From contig NZ_JAHSPD010000001.1 in the NCBI RefSeq assembly GCF_020141465.1, positions 124,001-188,000 on the forward strand: 64,000 nucleotides of DNA. The letters run 5' to 3'. Source of the DNA: Roseovarius carneus (GTDB lineage Bacteria; Pseudomonadota; Alphaproteobacteria; Rhodobacterales; Rhodobacteraceae). Below are positions 27,917 to 38,100 of this stretch, piece by piece (position 1 is the stretch's first letter; every line of letters begins with the position of its first letter). The translations under genes and the position numbers were made by a program. The notes under the pieces were generated by a model. The model made no database searches and had not been told where the DNA came from. It worked only from the letters and a program-made list of their open reading frames with translations.

Positions 27917-28495
27917 ATGAGAAAGCCCTCTCGCATGCGCAGACTATTGGCACTTTTGGCCCTTATCACTTGGGGCAGCGTGGTCTTGGCAGCACCTGCG
28001 GATTACCGCTTGGATGTGGCGCGCAGCGAGGTTGCGTTCGGGTTTGACCTTCAGGGGATCGCGGCACGCGGCACGATGCCGGTCAAGGCCGCAAAGATGT
28101 CGATTGATTTGCGTGATGTCGCACGCAGCGAGGTCGAGGTGACGCTGGATGCGGCTGCGGCCACGGCGGGTGTGATTTTCGTGACGCAAACCATGAAAGG
28201 CCCGCAGGTTCTGGACGTCGGGCGCTATCCTGAGATCCTCTTTCGCTCTACCCGTATCACAGGCGATCTGAGCGGGGCCGTGGTGGAGGGGGATCTGACA
28301 ATTCGGGGGATCACCCGGCCTGTGCGCCTCAACGCGGGGCTTTTTCGGCAGCGCGGTACGGATGTGAATGATCTTGACCGCCTCACCGTACAACTGACTG
28401 GCGCTATCAGCCGGGCGGCCTTTGGCGCGGGCGGTTTTGCAGGCTTTGTTGGCGACCGGATCGATCTCAACATCATGGCACGCATCGAAAAATAG
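27917..28495 (+). CDS. YceI family periplasmic protein
   Basis: A 192-aa protein with a signal peptide (to about residue 25, VVLAAPA) and the lipocalin-like YceI domain: YRLDVARSEVAFGF, then GDLTIRGITRPVRLNAGLF near 120-138. YceI proteins bind isoprenoid-like lipids. The ATG at 27935 (MRRLLALLAL) may be the true start. No linked partner gene. Confidence 0.88.
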   Translation: MRKPSRMRRLLALLALITWGSVVLAAPADYRLDVARSEVAFGFDLQGIAARGTMPVKAAKMSIDLRDVARSEVEVTLDAAAATAGVIFVTQTMKGPQVLDVGRYPEILFRSTRITGDLSGAVVEGDLTIRGITRPVRLNAGLFRQRGTDVNDLDRLTVQLTGAISRAAFGAGGFAGFVGDRIDLNIMARIEK

Positions 28496-28573
28496 CGGCG
28501 CGGGGAATAAAAACGACACATATCGGTCGAATATGCTCAAGGCGCCGGGCAGCAGCCATGCAAGTTTGGCCCT

Positions 28574-29794
28574 ATGCGCACCGCCATATCATTTGCGGCC
28601 CTCTTCTTGTCGGTCATTTTGATGCAGCTCTCGTCGGGTGGGGTGGGTCCGCTTGATGCTCTGAGCGGGCTGGCACTTGATTTTAGCACCGAGCAGATCG
28701 GCCTTTTGGGATCGGCGCATTTTCTGGGGTTCTTTATCGGGTGTTGGTGGGCACCACGCCTCATGGGCTCAGTTGGGCACAGCCGGGCCTTTGCAGCCTT
28801 TACGGCGGCCGGCACGATCGGGCTGATGTCGCATATGCTGGTGGTTGATCCCTATGCCTGGGCAATCATGCGGATTGCCTCGGGGATTTGCGTCGCGGGG
28901 TGCTATACGGTGATCGAGGCCTGGCTTCAGGCCAAGGTCACCAACGAGACGCGTGGGCGCACAATGGGGGCCTACCGCGTGGCTGATATGGGCGCATCGC
29001 TTGTGGCGCAACTCTTGATTTCGGTGTTGGAGCCCGCCTCATACGTCTCTTACAATCTGCTGGCGCTGTTTTGCTGCGCCTCCCTTTTGCCGCTGACCCT
29101 GACGAAGGTGAGCCAACCCGAGACGCCAGCCGCCCCTCGCCTCAGGCCAAGCCTTGCGATCATTTGTTCGCCCCTTGCGGCGGCAGCCGTGGTTGTGGCC
29201 GCCATATCCAGCGCGACTTTTCGGATGGTTGGTCCGCTTTATGGCCAACAGGTGGGGTTGGCTGTGGATCAAATCGCTTATTTTCTGGCGGCCTTCGTTC
29301 TGGGCGGGGCGCTAGCGCAATATCCCATGGGATGGCTCGCGGATAAGTTCGACCGCCGCCATGTGATGATCGGGCTGTCAGTCGCGGCCATCATCTGCTG
29401 CATCATAACCGCCGCGATGCCGGGGCTTGGGGTCAACGGGGTCATGTGGTCCGCGTTTTTCTTTGGCCTTACGTCCTTCCCGATCTATTCAGTTGCCGCC
29501 GCACACGCCAACGATTTCGCCGAAAACCACGAGCGGGTCGAACTGGCAGCGGCGCTCATGTTCTTTTATGCGTTGGGGGCCATTGCAGCGCCACTTCTGG
29601 CGTCCACCCTCATTGAGGCCTACGGGCCGGGCGCGATGTTTGTGATGATCGCCGTGGGACACGCCGCCCTCATTCTCTTCGGGCTTGGCCGAATGCTGGT
29701 GCGCCCCACGACGGACAAGAAAACCCGCTATATCTGGGCGCCGCGCACCTCCTTTACCATCGGGCAGTTGACCGGCAAGATCCGCGACAAGTAA
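28574..29794 (+). CDS. MFS transporter
   Basis: A 406-aa major facilitator protein with about twelve hydrophobic helices and the loop motif GWLADKFDRRHVM between helices in the second half. It resembles the YcaD/CynX-like drug-resistance or small-molecule transporters; the substrate is not predictable. It lies 69 nt upstream of metG on the same strand. Confidence 0.9.
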   Translation: MRTAISFAALFLSVILMQLSSGGVGPLDALSGLALDFSTEQIGLLGSAHFLGFFIGCWWAPRLMGSVGHSRAFAAFTAAGTIGLMSHMLVVDPYAWAIMRIASGICVAGCYTVIEAWLQAKVTNETRGRTMGAYRVADMGASLVAQLLISVLEPASYVSYNLLALFCCASLLPLTLTKVSQPETPAAPRLRPSLAIICSPLAAAAVVVAAISSATFRMVGPLYGQQVGLAVDQIAYFLAAFVLGGALAQYPMGWLADKFDRRHVMIGLSVAAIICCIITAAMPGLGVNGVMWSAFFFGLTSFPIYSVAAAHANDFAENHERVELAAALMFFYALGAIAAPLLASTLIEAYGPGAMFVMIAVGHAALILFGLGRMLVRPTTDKKTRYIWAPRTSFTIGQLTGKIRDK

Positions 29795-29863
29795 GCAGCC
29801 CCTCTGGCCCCCCCATGCGCCTTGCGCTAAACTGGGCCGAGCGCAGCATGGAAGGCCCAGCAC

Positions 29864-31576
29864 ATGGCACGTCATCTCATCACGTCGGCGATCCCTTACA
29901 TCAACGGGATCAAGCATTTGGGCAATCTGGTGGGCAGCCAGCTTCCGGCCGATCTTTATGCACGCTATCTGCGCCAGCGCGGCCATGAGGTGCTGTTTCT
30001 TTGCGCCACGGACGAGCATGGAACCCCTGCCGAATTGGCCGCCGCCAAGGCGGGCAAGCCGGTGACGGAGTTTTGTGCCGAAATGCACGCCGTGCAGGCG
30101 GGCATCGCAGAGGGCTTCCGGCTCAGCTTCGATCACTTTGGCCGCTCTTCCAGCCCCCAGAACCATGCGCTGACCCAGCACTTTGCGGGCCGTCTGGCCG
30201 ATCAGGGCATGATCCGGGAGGTGAGCGAGAAACAGGTCTATTCAAACGCAGATGGCCGCTTCCTGCCCGACCGCTATATCGAGGGCACCTGCCCCAATTG
30301 CGGGTATGACAAGGCGCGCGGGGATCAGTGCGAGAATTGCACCAAGCAGCTTGACCCCACCGACCTGATCAATCCGCGCAGCGCCATTTCCGGCTCCACC
30401 GATCTGGAAGTGCGCGAAACAAAGCACCTCTACCTGATGCAATCGGGGATGCGGGGGCAGCTTAATGACTGGATCGACAGCAAGGCCGATTGGCCGATCC
30501 TGACTACATCCATCGCGCGCAAATGGCTCAACGATGGTGACGGGCTTCAGGATCGCGGGATCACGCGCGATCTGGATTGGGGCATTCCTGTGCGGCGCGG
30601 CTCTGAGGATTGGCCAGGAATGGAGGGCAAGGTCTTCTATGTCTGGTTCGACGCGCCGATCGAATACATCGCCTGTGCCGGTGAATGGGTGGAGGCGGGC
30701 AAAGGCACTGATTGGGAGCGCTGGTGGCGGACCGACAAAGGCGCGGACGACGTGCGATATACGCAATTCATGGGCAAGGATAATGTGCCGTTTCATACGC
30801 TTAGCTTTCCGGCCACGATCCTCGGATCGGGCGAGCCTTGGAAGCTTGTGGATTACATCAAGTCGTTCAATTACCTCAATTATGATGGTGGACAGTTCAG
30901 CACGTCCCAAGGGCGCGGCGTGTTTATGGATCAGGCATTGGAGATTTTGGGAGCCGATTACTGGCGCTGGTGGCTCTTGAGCCATGCGCCCGAGACGTCG
31001 GACGCAGAGTTTACGTGGGAGAATTTTCAGGCTGATGTGAACAAGGATCTGGCGGATATCCTGGGCAATTTCGTGAGCCGCGTGACAAAGTTTTGCCGCT
31101 CCAAATTTGGCGAGGCCGTGCCGGCGGAGGGCAGCTTTGGCCCCGAGGAAGAGGCCCTGATCGAGACCCTCACCCCCCGCATCCGCGCCTATGAGGCGCA
31201 TATGGAGGCCATGGAGGTGCGCAAATCGGCCAATGAGCTGCGCGCGATCTGGACCATCGGGAACGAGTATCTGCAATCGGTCGCGCCGTGGTCGGTCTTC
31301 AAGGAGGACCCGGACCGTGCGGCGGCCCAAATCCGCCTCGCGCTGAACCTTATCCGTGTCTACGCCGTACTCTCCAAGCCCTTCATCCCGGACGCGGCGG
31401 CGTCTATGCTCGCGTCGATGAAGACGACAGATGACAGTTGGCCCGATGACGTGCCTGCCGCGCTCACCGCCCTGCCTGCGGGGCATGTGTTCGAGGTGCC
31501 TGAGGTACTCTTTGCCAAGATCACCGATGATGAGCGCGAAGACTGGCAGGCGCGGTTTTCTGGCGTGCGCGATTGA
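29864..31576 (+). CDS. metG: Methionyl-tRNA synthetase
   Basis: Charges tRNA-Met and initiator tRNA. The 570-aa protein has a HIGH-type motif in [11 protein letters not shown] (near 13-23) and an editing/zinc insertion with two CxxC pairs ([17 protein letters not shown], about 144-160). The anticodon-binding helical domain follows. The KMSKS-type signature reads [11 protein letters not shown] near residue 344, with Gln in place of the first Lys. This looks like a lineage variant. Length is normal for the short form without the C-terminal dimerisation domain. Confidence 0.96.
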   Translation: MARHLITSAIPYINGIKHLGNLVGSQLPADLYARYLRQRGHEVLFLCATDEHGTPAELAAAKAGKPVTEFCAEMHAVQAGIAEGFRLSFDHFGRSSSPQNHALTQHFAGRLADQGMIREVSEKQVYSNADGRFLPDRYIEGTCPNCGYDKARGDQCENCTKQLDPTDLINPRSAISGSTDLEVRETKHLYLMQSGMRGQLNDWIDSKADWPILTTSIARKWLNDGDGLQDRGITRDLDWGIPVRRGSEDWPGMEGKVFYVWFDAPIEYIACAGEWVEAGKGTDWERWWRTDKGADDVRYTQFMGKDNVPFHTLSFPATILGSGEPWKLVDYIKSFNYLNYDGGQFSTSQGRGVFMDQALEILGADYWRWWLLSHAPETSDAEFTWENFQADVNKDLADILGNFVSRVTKFCRSKFGEAVPAEGSFGPEEEALIETLTPRIRAYEAHMEAMEVRKSANELRAIWTIGNEYLQSVAPWSVFKEDPDRAAAQIRLALNLIRVYAVLSKPFIPDAAASMLASMKTTDDSWPDDVPAALTALPAGHVFEVPEVLFAKITDDEREDWQARFSGVRD

Positions 31577-31675
31577 GCGAGACGCGGAAAAGCGCGCAAA
31601 GTCACCTGCACCCCTTGTCCGGCCACGCAATCGGGGGCTTTGTGCGGGCAGATCAACCGACCAAAGGCCCGCATC

Positions 31676-32158
31676 ATGCGCCGGATTATCCTGCCCGCTC
31701 TCTTCCTAGCCCTTGCCGCCTGCGGTGGTTCTACCCCGCCACCTAACGCCCCATCCGGTCCGGCGCTTTACCCTAACGAGACGCCCGAATTGCGGCTCTT
31801 GATCAATGAGGCGGCAGACCGGCATGACGTACCCCGGCCCCTTGTCCACAAGGTTATCCAGCGCGAAAGCGATTATCGCCCCGCCGCGCGCAATGGGCCT
31901 TACTTCGGCATGATGCAGATTCTGCCCGCCACCGCCCGTGGCATGGGGTTTCAGGGCCGCAACCACGACCTTTTGGATGCGGAGACGAACCTGAACTACG
32001 CGGTGAAATATCTGCGCGGGGCGTGGATGGTGTCGGATGGCGATATAGACGAAGCCGTGATGTGGTATGCGCGCGGCTATTACTACGAGGCGCACGATCG
32101 GTGTCTGTTGGTCGCAACCGGCCTCAGAACGCGTGAAGTGGCGCGGCATTGCCGCTGA
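31676..32158 (+). CDS. Lytic transglycosylase lipoprotein (SLT domain)
   Basis: A 160-aa lipoprotein with signal peptide and lipobox LALAAC (Cys16 lipidated). The SLT lysozyme-like domain follows: VHKVIQRESDYRPAARN with catalytic Glu64, then GPYFGMMQILPATARGMGF and LNYAVKYLRGA. It cleaves peptidoglycan glycan strands at the outer membrane. The ATG at 31676 is preferred to one 12 codons upstream because the signal peptide begins here. Confidence 0.9.
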   Translation: MRRIILPALFLALAACGGSTPPPNAPSGPALYPNETPELRLLINEAADRHDVPRPLVHKVIQRESDYRPAARNGPYFGMMQILPATARGMGFQGRNHDLLDAETNLNYAVKYLRGAWMVSDGDIDEAVMWYARGYYYEAHDRCLLVATGLRTREVARHCR

Positions 32159-32174
32159 TCGAAGGGTCTTTCAA

Positions 32175-32204
32175 CACAAAAACGGGGGCGCAGCGGCCCC
32201 CGTT
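32175..32204 (-). terminator. Intrinsic terminator of tig (bidirectional stem)
   Basis: AACGGGGGC (32181-32189) pairs with GCCCCCGTT (32196-32204). On the minus strand it is followed by TTTTTGTGTT, a good T-tract for tig. It also stands at the end of the convergent lytic transglycosylase gene. Confidence 0.85.
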
Positions 32205-32228
32205 CTCAAGTCATCTGATCGGTCGATA

Positions 32229-33563
32229 TCAGCTCTCGTCTTCGAGCGCCTCAATGGCCTTTTGCAGATCGTCCTTTGAGACCTCTTTTTCGGTCACAGT
32301 GGCAAGCTCAACCACGTAGTCGATCACTTTTTCTTCAAAGATAGGCGCGCGCATCTGTTGTTGCATACGCTGATCTTTCTGAACAAATTCAAAGAACTGG
32401 CGCTCCTGACCCGGATACTGGCGGGCTTGTTCCATGATGGCTTGCGTCATCTCGGCATCCGTCACCTGCACTTCGGCGCGCTGACCAAGCTCTGCCAGAA
32501 GAAGCCCCAGGCGCACGCGGCGCGTGGCCAGCTTGATGTGCTCATCCGTCGGCTCGATCTCGGGATGATCATGGCCTTGGACCTCGGGGTTTTCATCATG
32601 CCAAAGCTGATGAGCAATCTGCCCCGCTTCAGCGTCCAACATGGAGGGTGGCAGATCGAAATCGACCATCTTGTCCAGCTGATCCAGAAGCCCACGCTTC
32701 ATCACGGCGCGCGCAGCACCGGAATATTCATGCACCAGACGCTCGCGGATGTTGCCTTTGAGCGCGTTGAGATCTTCGGCACCGAATTTCGTCGCCAGCT
32801 CATCGTTGATCTCGGCGGCTTTTGGAGCCTTCACAGCTTTGATCGTGCAGGAAAAAACCGCTTCCTTGCCCGCCAGATGCTCGGCCTGATACTCATCGGG
32901 GAAATTGACGGTCACGTCCTTTTCCTCACCGGCTTTCACGCCAACAAGCTGCTCTTCAAATCCGGGGATGAAGCTGTTCGAGCCCAGCACCAGCGGATAA
33001 TCTTCCGCCGCACCGCCGTCAAATGCTTCGCCATCGACCTTGCCGAGGAAATCCATCGTGATTTGATCGCCATCCTTGGCTTTGGAACCCTTCTTGCGGT
33101 CCTCAAAGTCCTGCGCGGTCTCGGCCAAATTGCCAAGCGCCTCGTCAACGGAGGCATCGTCGGGGACAACCTTCAGGCGCTCCACTTTAACCTTCTTGAG
33201 GTCCAGATCGGGGATCGTGGGCAGCGCCTCATAGGACATTTCAACTGTGACGTCGTCGCCCTCTTTCCAATCTTCATTGGTCATCTTGATCGCAGGCTCG
33301 CCCGCAGGGCGCTCGCCAGAGGCTTCAAAATGCGCGCTCATCGCGCCATCAACAGCCTCTTGCATGGCCTCGCCCATAACGCGTTGGCCAAAGTTTTTCT
33401 TCATCAGCGCCAGAGGGACTTTGCCCTTGCGAAAGCCCTTCAGTTCGACCTCGGGTTGCGCTTCTTTAAGCTTTTCCATGACCTTCGCGTCCAACTCTTG
33501 GGCGGTGAGGATCATCGTGTAGGCGCGCTTAAGGCCTTCGTTCAGCGTTTCGGTGACCTGCAT
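32229..33563 (-). CDS. tig: Trigger factor (ribosome-associated chaperone)
   Basis: Peptidyl-prolyl isomerase and nascent-chain chaperone. The 444-aa protein has the N-terminal ribosome-binding domain with the signature [12 protein letters not shown] (residues 43-54), a central FKBP-like domain ([20 protein letters not shown] near 165-184) and a long helical C-terminal domain. It usually lies near clpP/clpX; those are not here. Confidence 0.97.
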   Translation of the reverse strand: MQVTETLNEGLKRAYTMILTAQELDAKVMEKLKEAQPEVELKGFRKGKVPLALMKKNFGQRVMGEAMQEAVDGAMSAHFEASGERPAGEPAIKMTNEDWKEGDDVTVEMSYEALPTIPDLDLKKVKVERLKVVPDDASVDEALGNLAETAQDFEDRKKGSKAKDGDQITMDFLGKVDGEAFDGGAAEDYPLVLGSNSFIPGFEEQLVGVKAGEEKDVTVNFPDEYQAEHLAGKEAVFSCTIKAVKAPKAAEINDELATKFGAEDLNALKGNIRERLVHEYSGAARAVMKRGLLDQLDKMVDFDLPPSMLDAEAGQIAHQLWHDENPEVQGHDHPEIEPTDEHIKLATRRVRLGLLLAELGQRAEVQVTDAEMTQAIMEQARQYPGQERQFFEFVQKDQRMQQQMRAPIFEEKVIDYVVELATVTEKEVSKDDLQKAIEALEDES

Positions 33564-33721
33564 TGTTCGTCCTTATCCAGTGCATTCGGGCCACGGAGGC
33601 GTCCGCGGCGGTCAAAATCAAAGATCTTCTATGGGGGCGTTGATGCGGGCGCAAGCAGAGTCTTGGGGAAAGATCATCATCCAGCAAAGCACTTGCCACG
33701 GTTGACGTGATCCGGGTTGAC

Positions 33722-33886
33722 CTCGGCATTTGCGGTGCAAGCGCCTGCCGCTGCTTCGGTCCGCTTCGATTGGGCCGGGCGTTTTGCTTTGCAAAACGTC
33801 TCACCCGCTCTCGGCATTTGCGGTGCAAACGCCTGCCGCTGGTTGGGTGTGCTTTGCTTGGGCCGGGCGTTTTGCTTTGCAAAACG
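33722..33886. repeat. Two 77-nt direct repeats with internal hairpin beside tRNA-Leu
   Basis: The 77-nt unit occurs at 33722-33798 and 33810-33886 (period 88 nt). It begins CTCGGCATTTGCGGTGCAA and ends with the near-perfect hairpin GCGTTTTGC-TTT-GCAAAACG. The copies differ in the middle. The second ends 4 nt from the 3' end of tRNA-Leu. The remaining 33564-33721 shows no gene. Confidence 0.85.
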
Positions 33887-33890
33887 CCGT

Positions 33891-33977
33891 TGGTGCGGGC
33901 GGTGGGACTCGAACCCACACGGGCACAAGGCCCAACAGATTTTAAGTCTGGTATGTCTACCATTCCATCACGCCCGC
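33891..33977 (-). tRNA. tRNA-Leu (TAA)
   Basis: The minus strand forms a class II tRNA with acceptor stem GCGGGCG (33977-33971) pairing with CGCCCGC (33901-33895). The anticodon loop CTTAAAA has anticodon TAA. There is a long variable arm and a T-arm with GGTTCGAGTCC, and the CCA end is encoded. The length is 87 nt. Confidence 0.96.
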
Positions 33978-34020
33978 AGCGGCGCGACCATAGACCGGGC
34001 GGGCGGCGTGCGAAAGAGGG

Positions 34021-34566
34021 TTAGAGCGCGTCTTCCTCCGCCTCAAGCACCGGCAAAAGCCGTCGCTCGGAGAGCCACGGATTCATCTCCAGCGCTGCGC
34101 GCAGGGCCAAAGCCGCTTCTGCCTTGCGGTCCAGCGCCATGAGCGTCATCGCTTGCCCCGTAAGCGCCGCGACATGCTGCGGCGTGATCTCCAGCGTGCG
34201 CACCAGATCAGGCAGCGCCGCCTCGTAATCTTGCCTCAGAAAGTTTACGAAAGCGCGCTGGTTATATCCCTCAGCGTAATCCGGGCAATAGGCCAAAAGC
34301 CCCTCGATCGCCAACATCGCCCCATCATAATCATAGGATTCGCGCCGCGACATCGCCTCATCCAAAAGCTCCTGCGCACGCAAATCAGGCGCCTTGGCCC
34401 AATAATGCCACATCTGATCCGAGATCATGCGCCCCGCGCTGAAATCCGGCGCTGCATTGGCCGCATCAATCAGGCTGTTAAGCTCGACCGTGTAATCCTG
34501 AACAGGTGCACAGGTCTCAGCAAGGGCGGGGCTGGCGACCAGCAGGGCGATGAGAGCATATTTCAT
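34021..34566 (-). CDS. Secreted tetratricopeptide-repeat protein
   Basis: A 181-aa protein with a signal peptide (MKYALIALLVASPALAE) and about three TPR-like helical repeats (CPDYAEGYNQRAFVNFLRQD, ITPQHVAALTGQAMTLMALD and neighbours). Such periplasmic TPR proteins usually mediate protein contacts; the partner is unknown. The start at 34566 is chosen because the signal peptide begins there; an ATG seven codons upstream is in frame. Confidence 0.8.
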   Translation of the reverse strand: MKYALIALLVASPALAETCAPVQDYTVELNSLIDAANAAPDFSAGRMISDQMWHYWAKAPDLRAQELLDEAMSRRESYDYDGAMLAIEGLLAYCPDYAEGYNQRAFVNFLRQDYEAALPDLVRTLEITPQHVAALTGQAMTLMALDRKAEAALALRAALEMNPWLSERRLLPVLEAEEDAL

Positions 34567-34596
34567 ACCCTGATAATGAGCCATCACGCGCGTAGG

Positions 34597-35064
34597 TCAA
34601 ATAACATCTGCCGCCACGTTCTCTTTCACCGCCTGCATCGCCACATAGGTCGATGTGCTGGAAACATGCGGCAGGGTCGATATCTGCTCAGCCAAAACGC
34701 GACGGTAATCAGCCATATTCTGTGTGCGGACTTTCATCAGATAATCGAAATTCCCCGCGATCAGGTGCGCCTGCTCGATCTCGGGCACCCGGGCGACGGC
34801 GACGTTAAACTCCGACAGGGCCGCCTCGCGGGTGTCATGCAGGCGCACCTCGACAAAGCTCACATGATCAAGCCCCATGCGGATGGGATCAACCAGCGCG
34901 CGGTAGCCCGTGATCACCCCCGATGTCTCCAGCCGCCTGAGCCGTGCCTGCGTGGGTGATTTCGACAGGCCGATCTGGCGGGCAAGCTCCGTCACGCTGA
35001 CCCGACCGTCCACAGCCAAGGCCCGCAGAATCGCTTTATCGTATCGGTCAAAGTCTGTTTGCAT
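34597..35064 (-). CDS. putR: Lrp/AsnC family regulator of putA
   Basis: A 155-aa Lrp-type regulator with an N-terminal winged helix-turn-helix (VSVTELARQIGLSKSPTQARL, about 23-43) and a C-terminal RAM effector domain. It is divergent from putA with a 122-nt shared region. This arrangement matches PutR of other alphaproteobacteria, which activates putA in response to proline. The start at 35064 (MQTDFDRYD) is the family-like one. Confidence 0.9.
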   Translation of the reverse strand: MQTDFDRYDKAILRALAVDGRVSVTELARQIGLSKSPTQARLRRLETSGVITGYRALVDPIRMGLDHVSFVEVRLHDTREAALSEFNVAVARVPEIEQAHLIAGNFDYLMKVRTQNMADYRRVLAEQISTLPHVSSTSTYVAMQAVKENVAADVI

Positions 35065-35101
35065 CTCATAGACCCTTTTATTCAGACTTTTCGCCTGCAA
35101 T

Positions 35102-35118
35102 TTCCTGAATATCAGGAA
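35102..35118. promoter_or_regulatory. Palindrome in the putR-putA intergenic region
   Basis: TTCCTGA-ATA-TCAGGAA is a perfect 7-bp dyad in the middle of the divergent region. Its size and place fit an Lrp-family (PutR) operator. Confidence 0.55.
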
Positions 35119-35186
35119 TATTGGCTTAGTAAACCGTGATAATTGAGGATCATTGCACCCCCCTTTCGCTCCAGAGGATTCCGCCC

Positions 35187-38100
35187 ATGCCCTTCGATAG
35201 TGATCTGCGCCGCGCCATTGATCAGGCCACTTATGCCGACGAGGCCACGACCCTGCGCCGCTTGGTTGATGAGGCTGCCCTCAGCCCTGAGGATCGCGCC
35301 CGTATCACCGCGCGCGGTGCCGCTTTGGTGCGCGATATCCGCGGGCAAACCAATCCGGGGATGATGGAAGTGTTCCTCGCGGAATATGGCCTCTCGACCG
35401 ATGAGGGGATTGCGCTGATGTGTCTGGCCGAGGCGCTTTTGCGCGTGCCCGATGCCGAGACGATTGACGCGCTCATTGAGGACAAGATCGCGCCGTCGGA
35501 ATGGGGCAAGCACATGGGCCATTCCACCTCGCCGCTGGTCAATGCCTCTACTTGGGCGCTGATGTTGACCGGCAAGGTGCTGCAAAAAGACCGAGGCGGT
35601 CCCGTCGGCCATTTGCGCAGCGCGGTAAAGCGTCTGGGCGAGCCTGTGATCCGCACCGCCGTGGCGCGCGCCATGAAGGAAATGGGCCGTCAGTTTGTCT
35701 TGGGCGAGGACATCAATGGCGCGATGAAACGTGCCGCCGGGATGGAGGCCAAGGGCTTCACCTATTCCTATGACATGCTGGGCGAAGCCGCGCGCACCGA
35801 CAAGGATGCGACCCGCTATCACCTAAGCTATTCCCGCGCGATCTCGGCCATCGCACAGGCCTGCATCCATGACGACACGCGCCAAAACCCCGGCATTTCG
35901 GTCAAGCTGTCGGCACTTCATGCGCGTTATGAGGTCGCCCAGCGCGCGCAGGTGATGGAGGTGCTCGTCCCGCGCCTGCGTTCGCTTGCGCTCTTGGCAA
36001 AATCCGCTGGAATGGGTCTCAACATCGACGCGGAGGAGGCGGACCGTCTGTCCCTATCGCTTGATGTGATCGAGGCGGTTCTGTCAGAGCCTGCACTGGC
36101 CGGGTGGAACGGCTTTGGCGTGGTTGTGCAAGCCTATGGGCAGCGCGCGGGTCATGTGATTGATTTCCTGAATGATCTGGCCACACGGCTGGACCGGCGC
36201 ATCATGGTGCGGCTGGTCAAGGGCGCCTATTGGGACACCGAGATCAAGCAGGCACAGGTCGAAGGGATCGACGGCTTTCCGGTCTTCACCCATAAATCCG
36301 CCACCGATGTCAGCTATATCGCCAACGCAAAAAAGCTCTTGGGGATGACCGATCATATCTACCCGCAGTTCGCCACGCATAACGCCCATACCGTCGCCGC
36401 GATCCTCGATATGGGCGCGGATAAAGATAGCTATGAGTTCCAGCGCCTGCATGGCATGGGCGAGGCACTGCATAATATCGTGCTGAAGGCCGAAGGCACG
36501 CGCTGCCGGATCTATGCCCCCGTGGGCGCGCACCGCGACCTGCTGGCCTATCTCGTGCGGCGTTTGTTGGAAAACGGCGCGAACTCCAGCTTTGTAAATC
36601 AGATCGTGGACGCGCAGGTCGCCCCCGAGGAGGTCGCGCGCGATCCCTTTGACGTGATCGAGACAGCGCATAACGACCTGACCAAAGGCCCCGATCTTTT
36701 CCGGCCTGAGCGGGTGAACTCCAAAGGGTTTGACCTCAAGCATCAGCCCACGCTCGACGCTATTGAGGACGCGCGCGGCCCCTTCGCACTGCATCACTGG
36801 ACGGCGGGGCCGATCCTCGCCGGTAAGGCCAAACCGGAAAGTGCGCACGACGTGTCCAACCCGGCAGACCCCGCAGATGTGGTCGGGCGCGCCACCCCCG
36901 CCAGCACGGCAGATATCGAGACAGCGTTTACCAAGACCGCGCCGTGGGACGCCAGCGTGGCAGAACGGGGCCGCGTGCTGACCCGTGCCGCCGATCTTTT
37001 TGAGGAAAACTACGGCGAGATTTTCGCCATTCTGGCGCGCGAGGCGGGCAAGACTCTACCCGACGCGGTGGGCGAATTGCGCGAGGCGGTGGATTTCCTG
37101 CGGTACTACGGCGCCAATGTGCCAGACGCAGGCCCGGTTGGGGTGTTCACCTGCATCAGCCCGTGGAACTTCCCCTTGGCGATCTTCTCAGGCCAGATTG
37201 CAGCGGCACTTGCCGCAGGCAACGCGGTCCTGTCGAAACCCGCCGAGCAGACCCCGCTTATCGCCCAACTGGCTGTGACGCTTTTGCATGAAGCGGGCGT
37301 GCCCAAAGCAGCACTTCAGCTTTTGCCCGGTGGCGGCGAAGTGGGCGCGGCGCTCACCTCGGACGCGCGCGTGGGTGGCGTGGCCTTCACAGGCTCCACC
37401 GCGACGGCGATGAAAATCCGCAGCGCGATGGCCACACATCTGGCCCCCGGCGCGCCCCTGATTGCCGAGACGGGCGGGCTGAACGCAATGATCGTGGACA
37501 GCACCGCCCTGCCCGAACAGGCGGTGCAGGCCATCGTGGAATCCGCGTTTCAATCGGCGGGGCAGCGCTGCTCCGCCCTGCGCTGTCTTTATGTGCAAGA
37601 CGACATCGCCGAGGATTTCACCCGCATGCTCAAAGGGGCGATGGACGTGCTCGAAGTGGGTCCCTCCTGGCCCATCAGCACCGATTGCGGGCCGGTGATC
37701 GACGCTCAGGCCCGCGACGGGATCGCGGCCCATATTCAGGACGCGCGCGCCGAGGGGCGCTTGATGCACGAGTTGCTCACCCCGAACGCGGGCACGTTCA
37801 TCGCGCCCACATTGATCCGCGTGAACGGCATCGAAGATTTGCAGCGCGAAATCTTCGGCCCGGTGCTCCATATGGCCACATTCGGCTCGGGTGATCTGGA
37901 CCGGGTGATTGATGCGATCAACGCCACGGGATACGGGCTGACCTTCGGGTTGATGACGCGGATTGATGACCGGGTGCAACACGTGACCGAGCGTGTGGAG
38001 GCGGGCAACATCTACGTCAACCGCAACCAGATCGGTGCCATTGTAGGCAGCCAGCCCTTTGGCGGTGAAGGCCTTTCCGGCACGGGCCCCAAAGCGGGCG

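Noticed and set aside
33529..33963. A minus-strand open frame through the 77-nt repeats and tRNA-Leu
   Set aside because: It overlaps the tRNA and translates the repeats into a repeated peptide; an artefact of the repeat unit.
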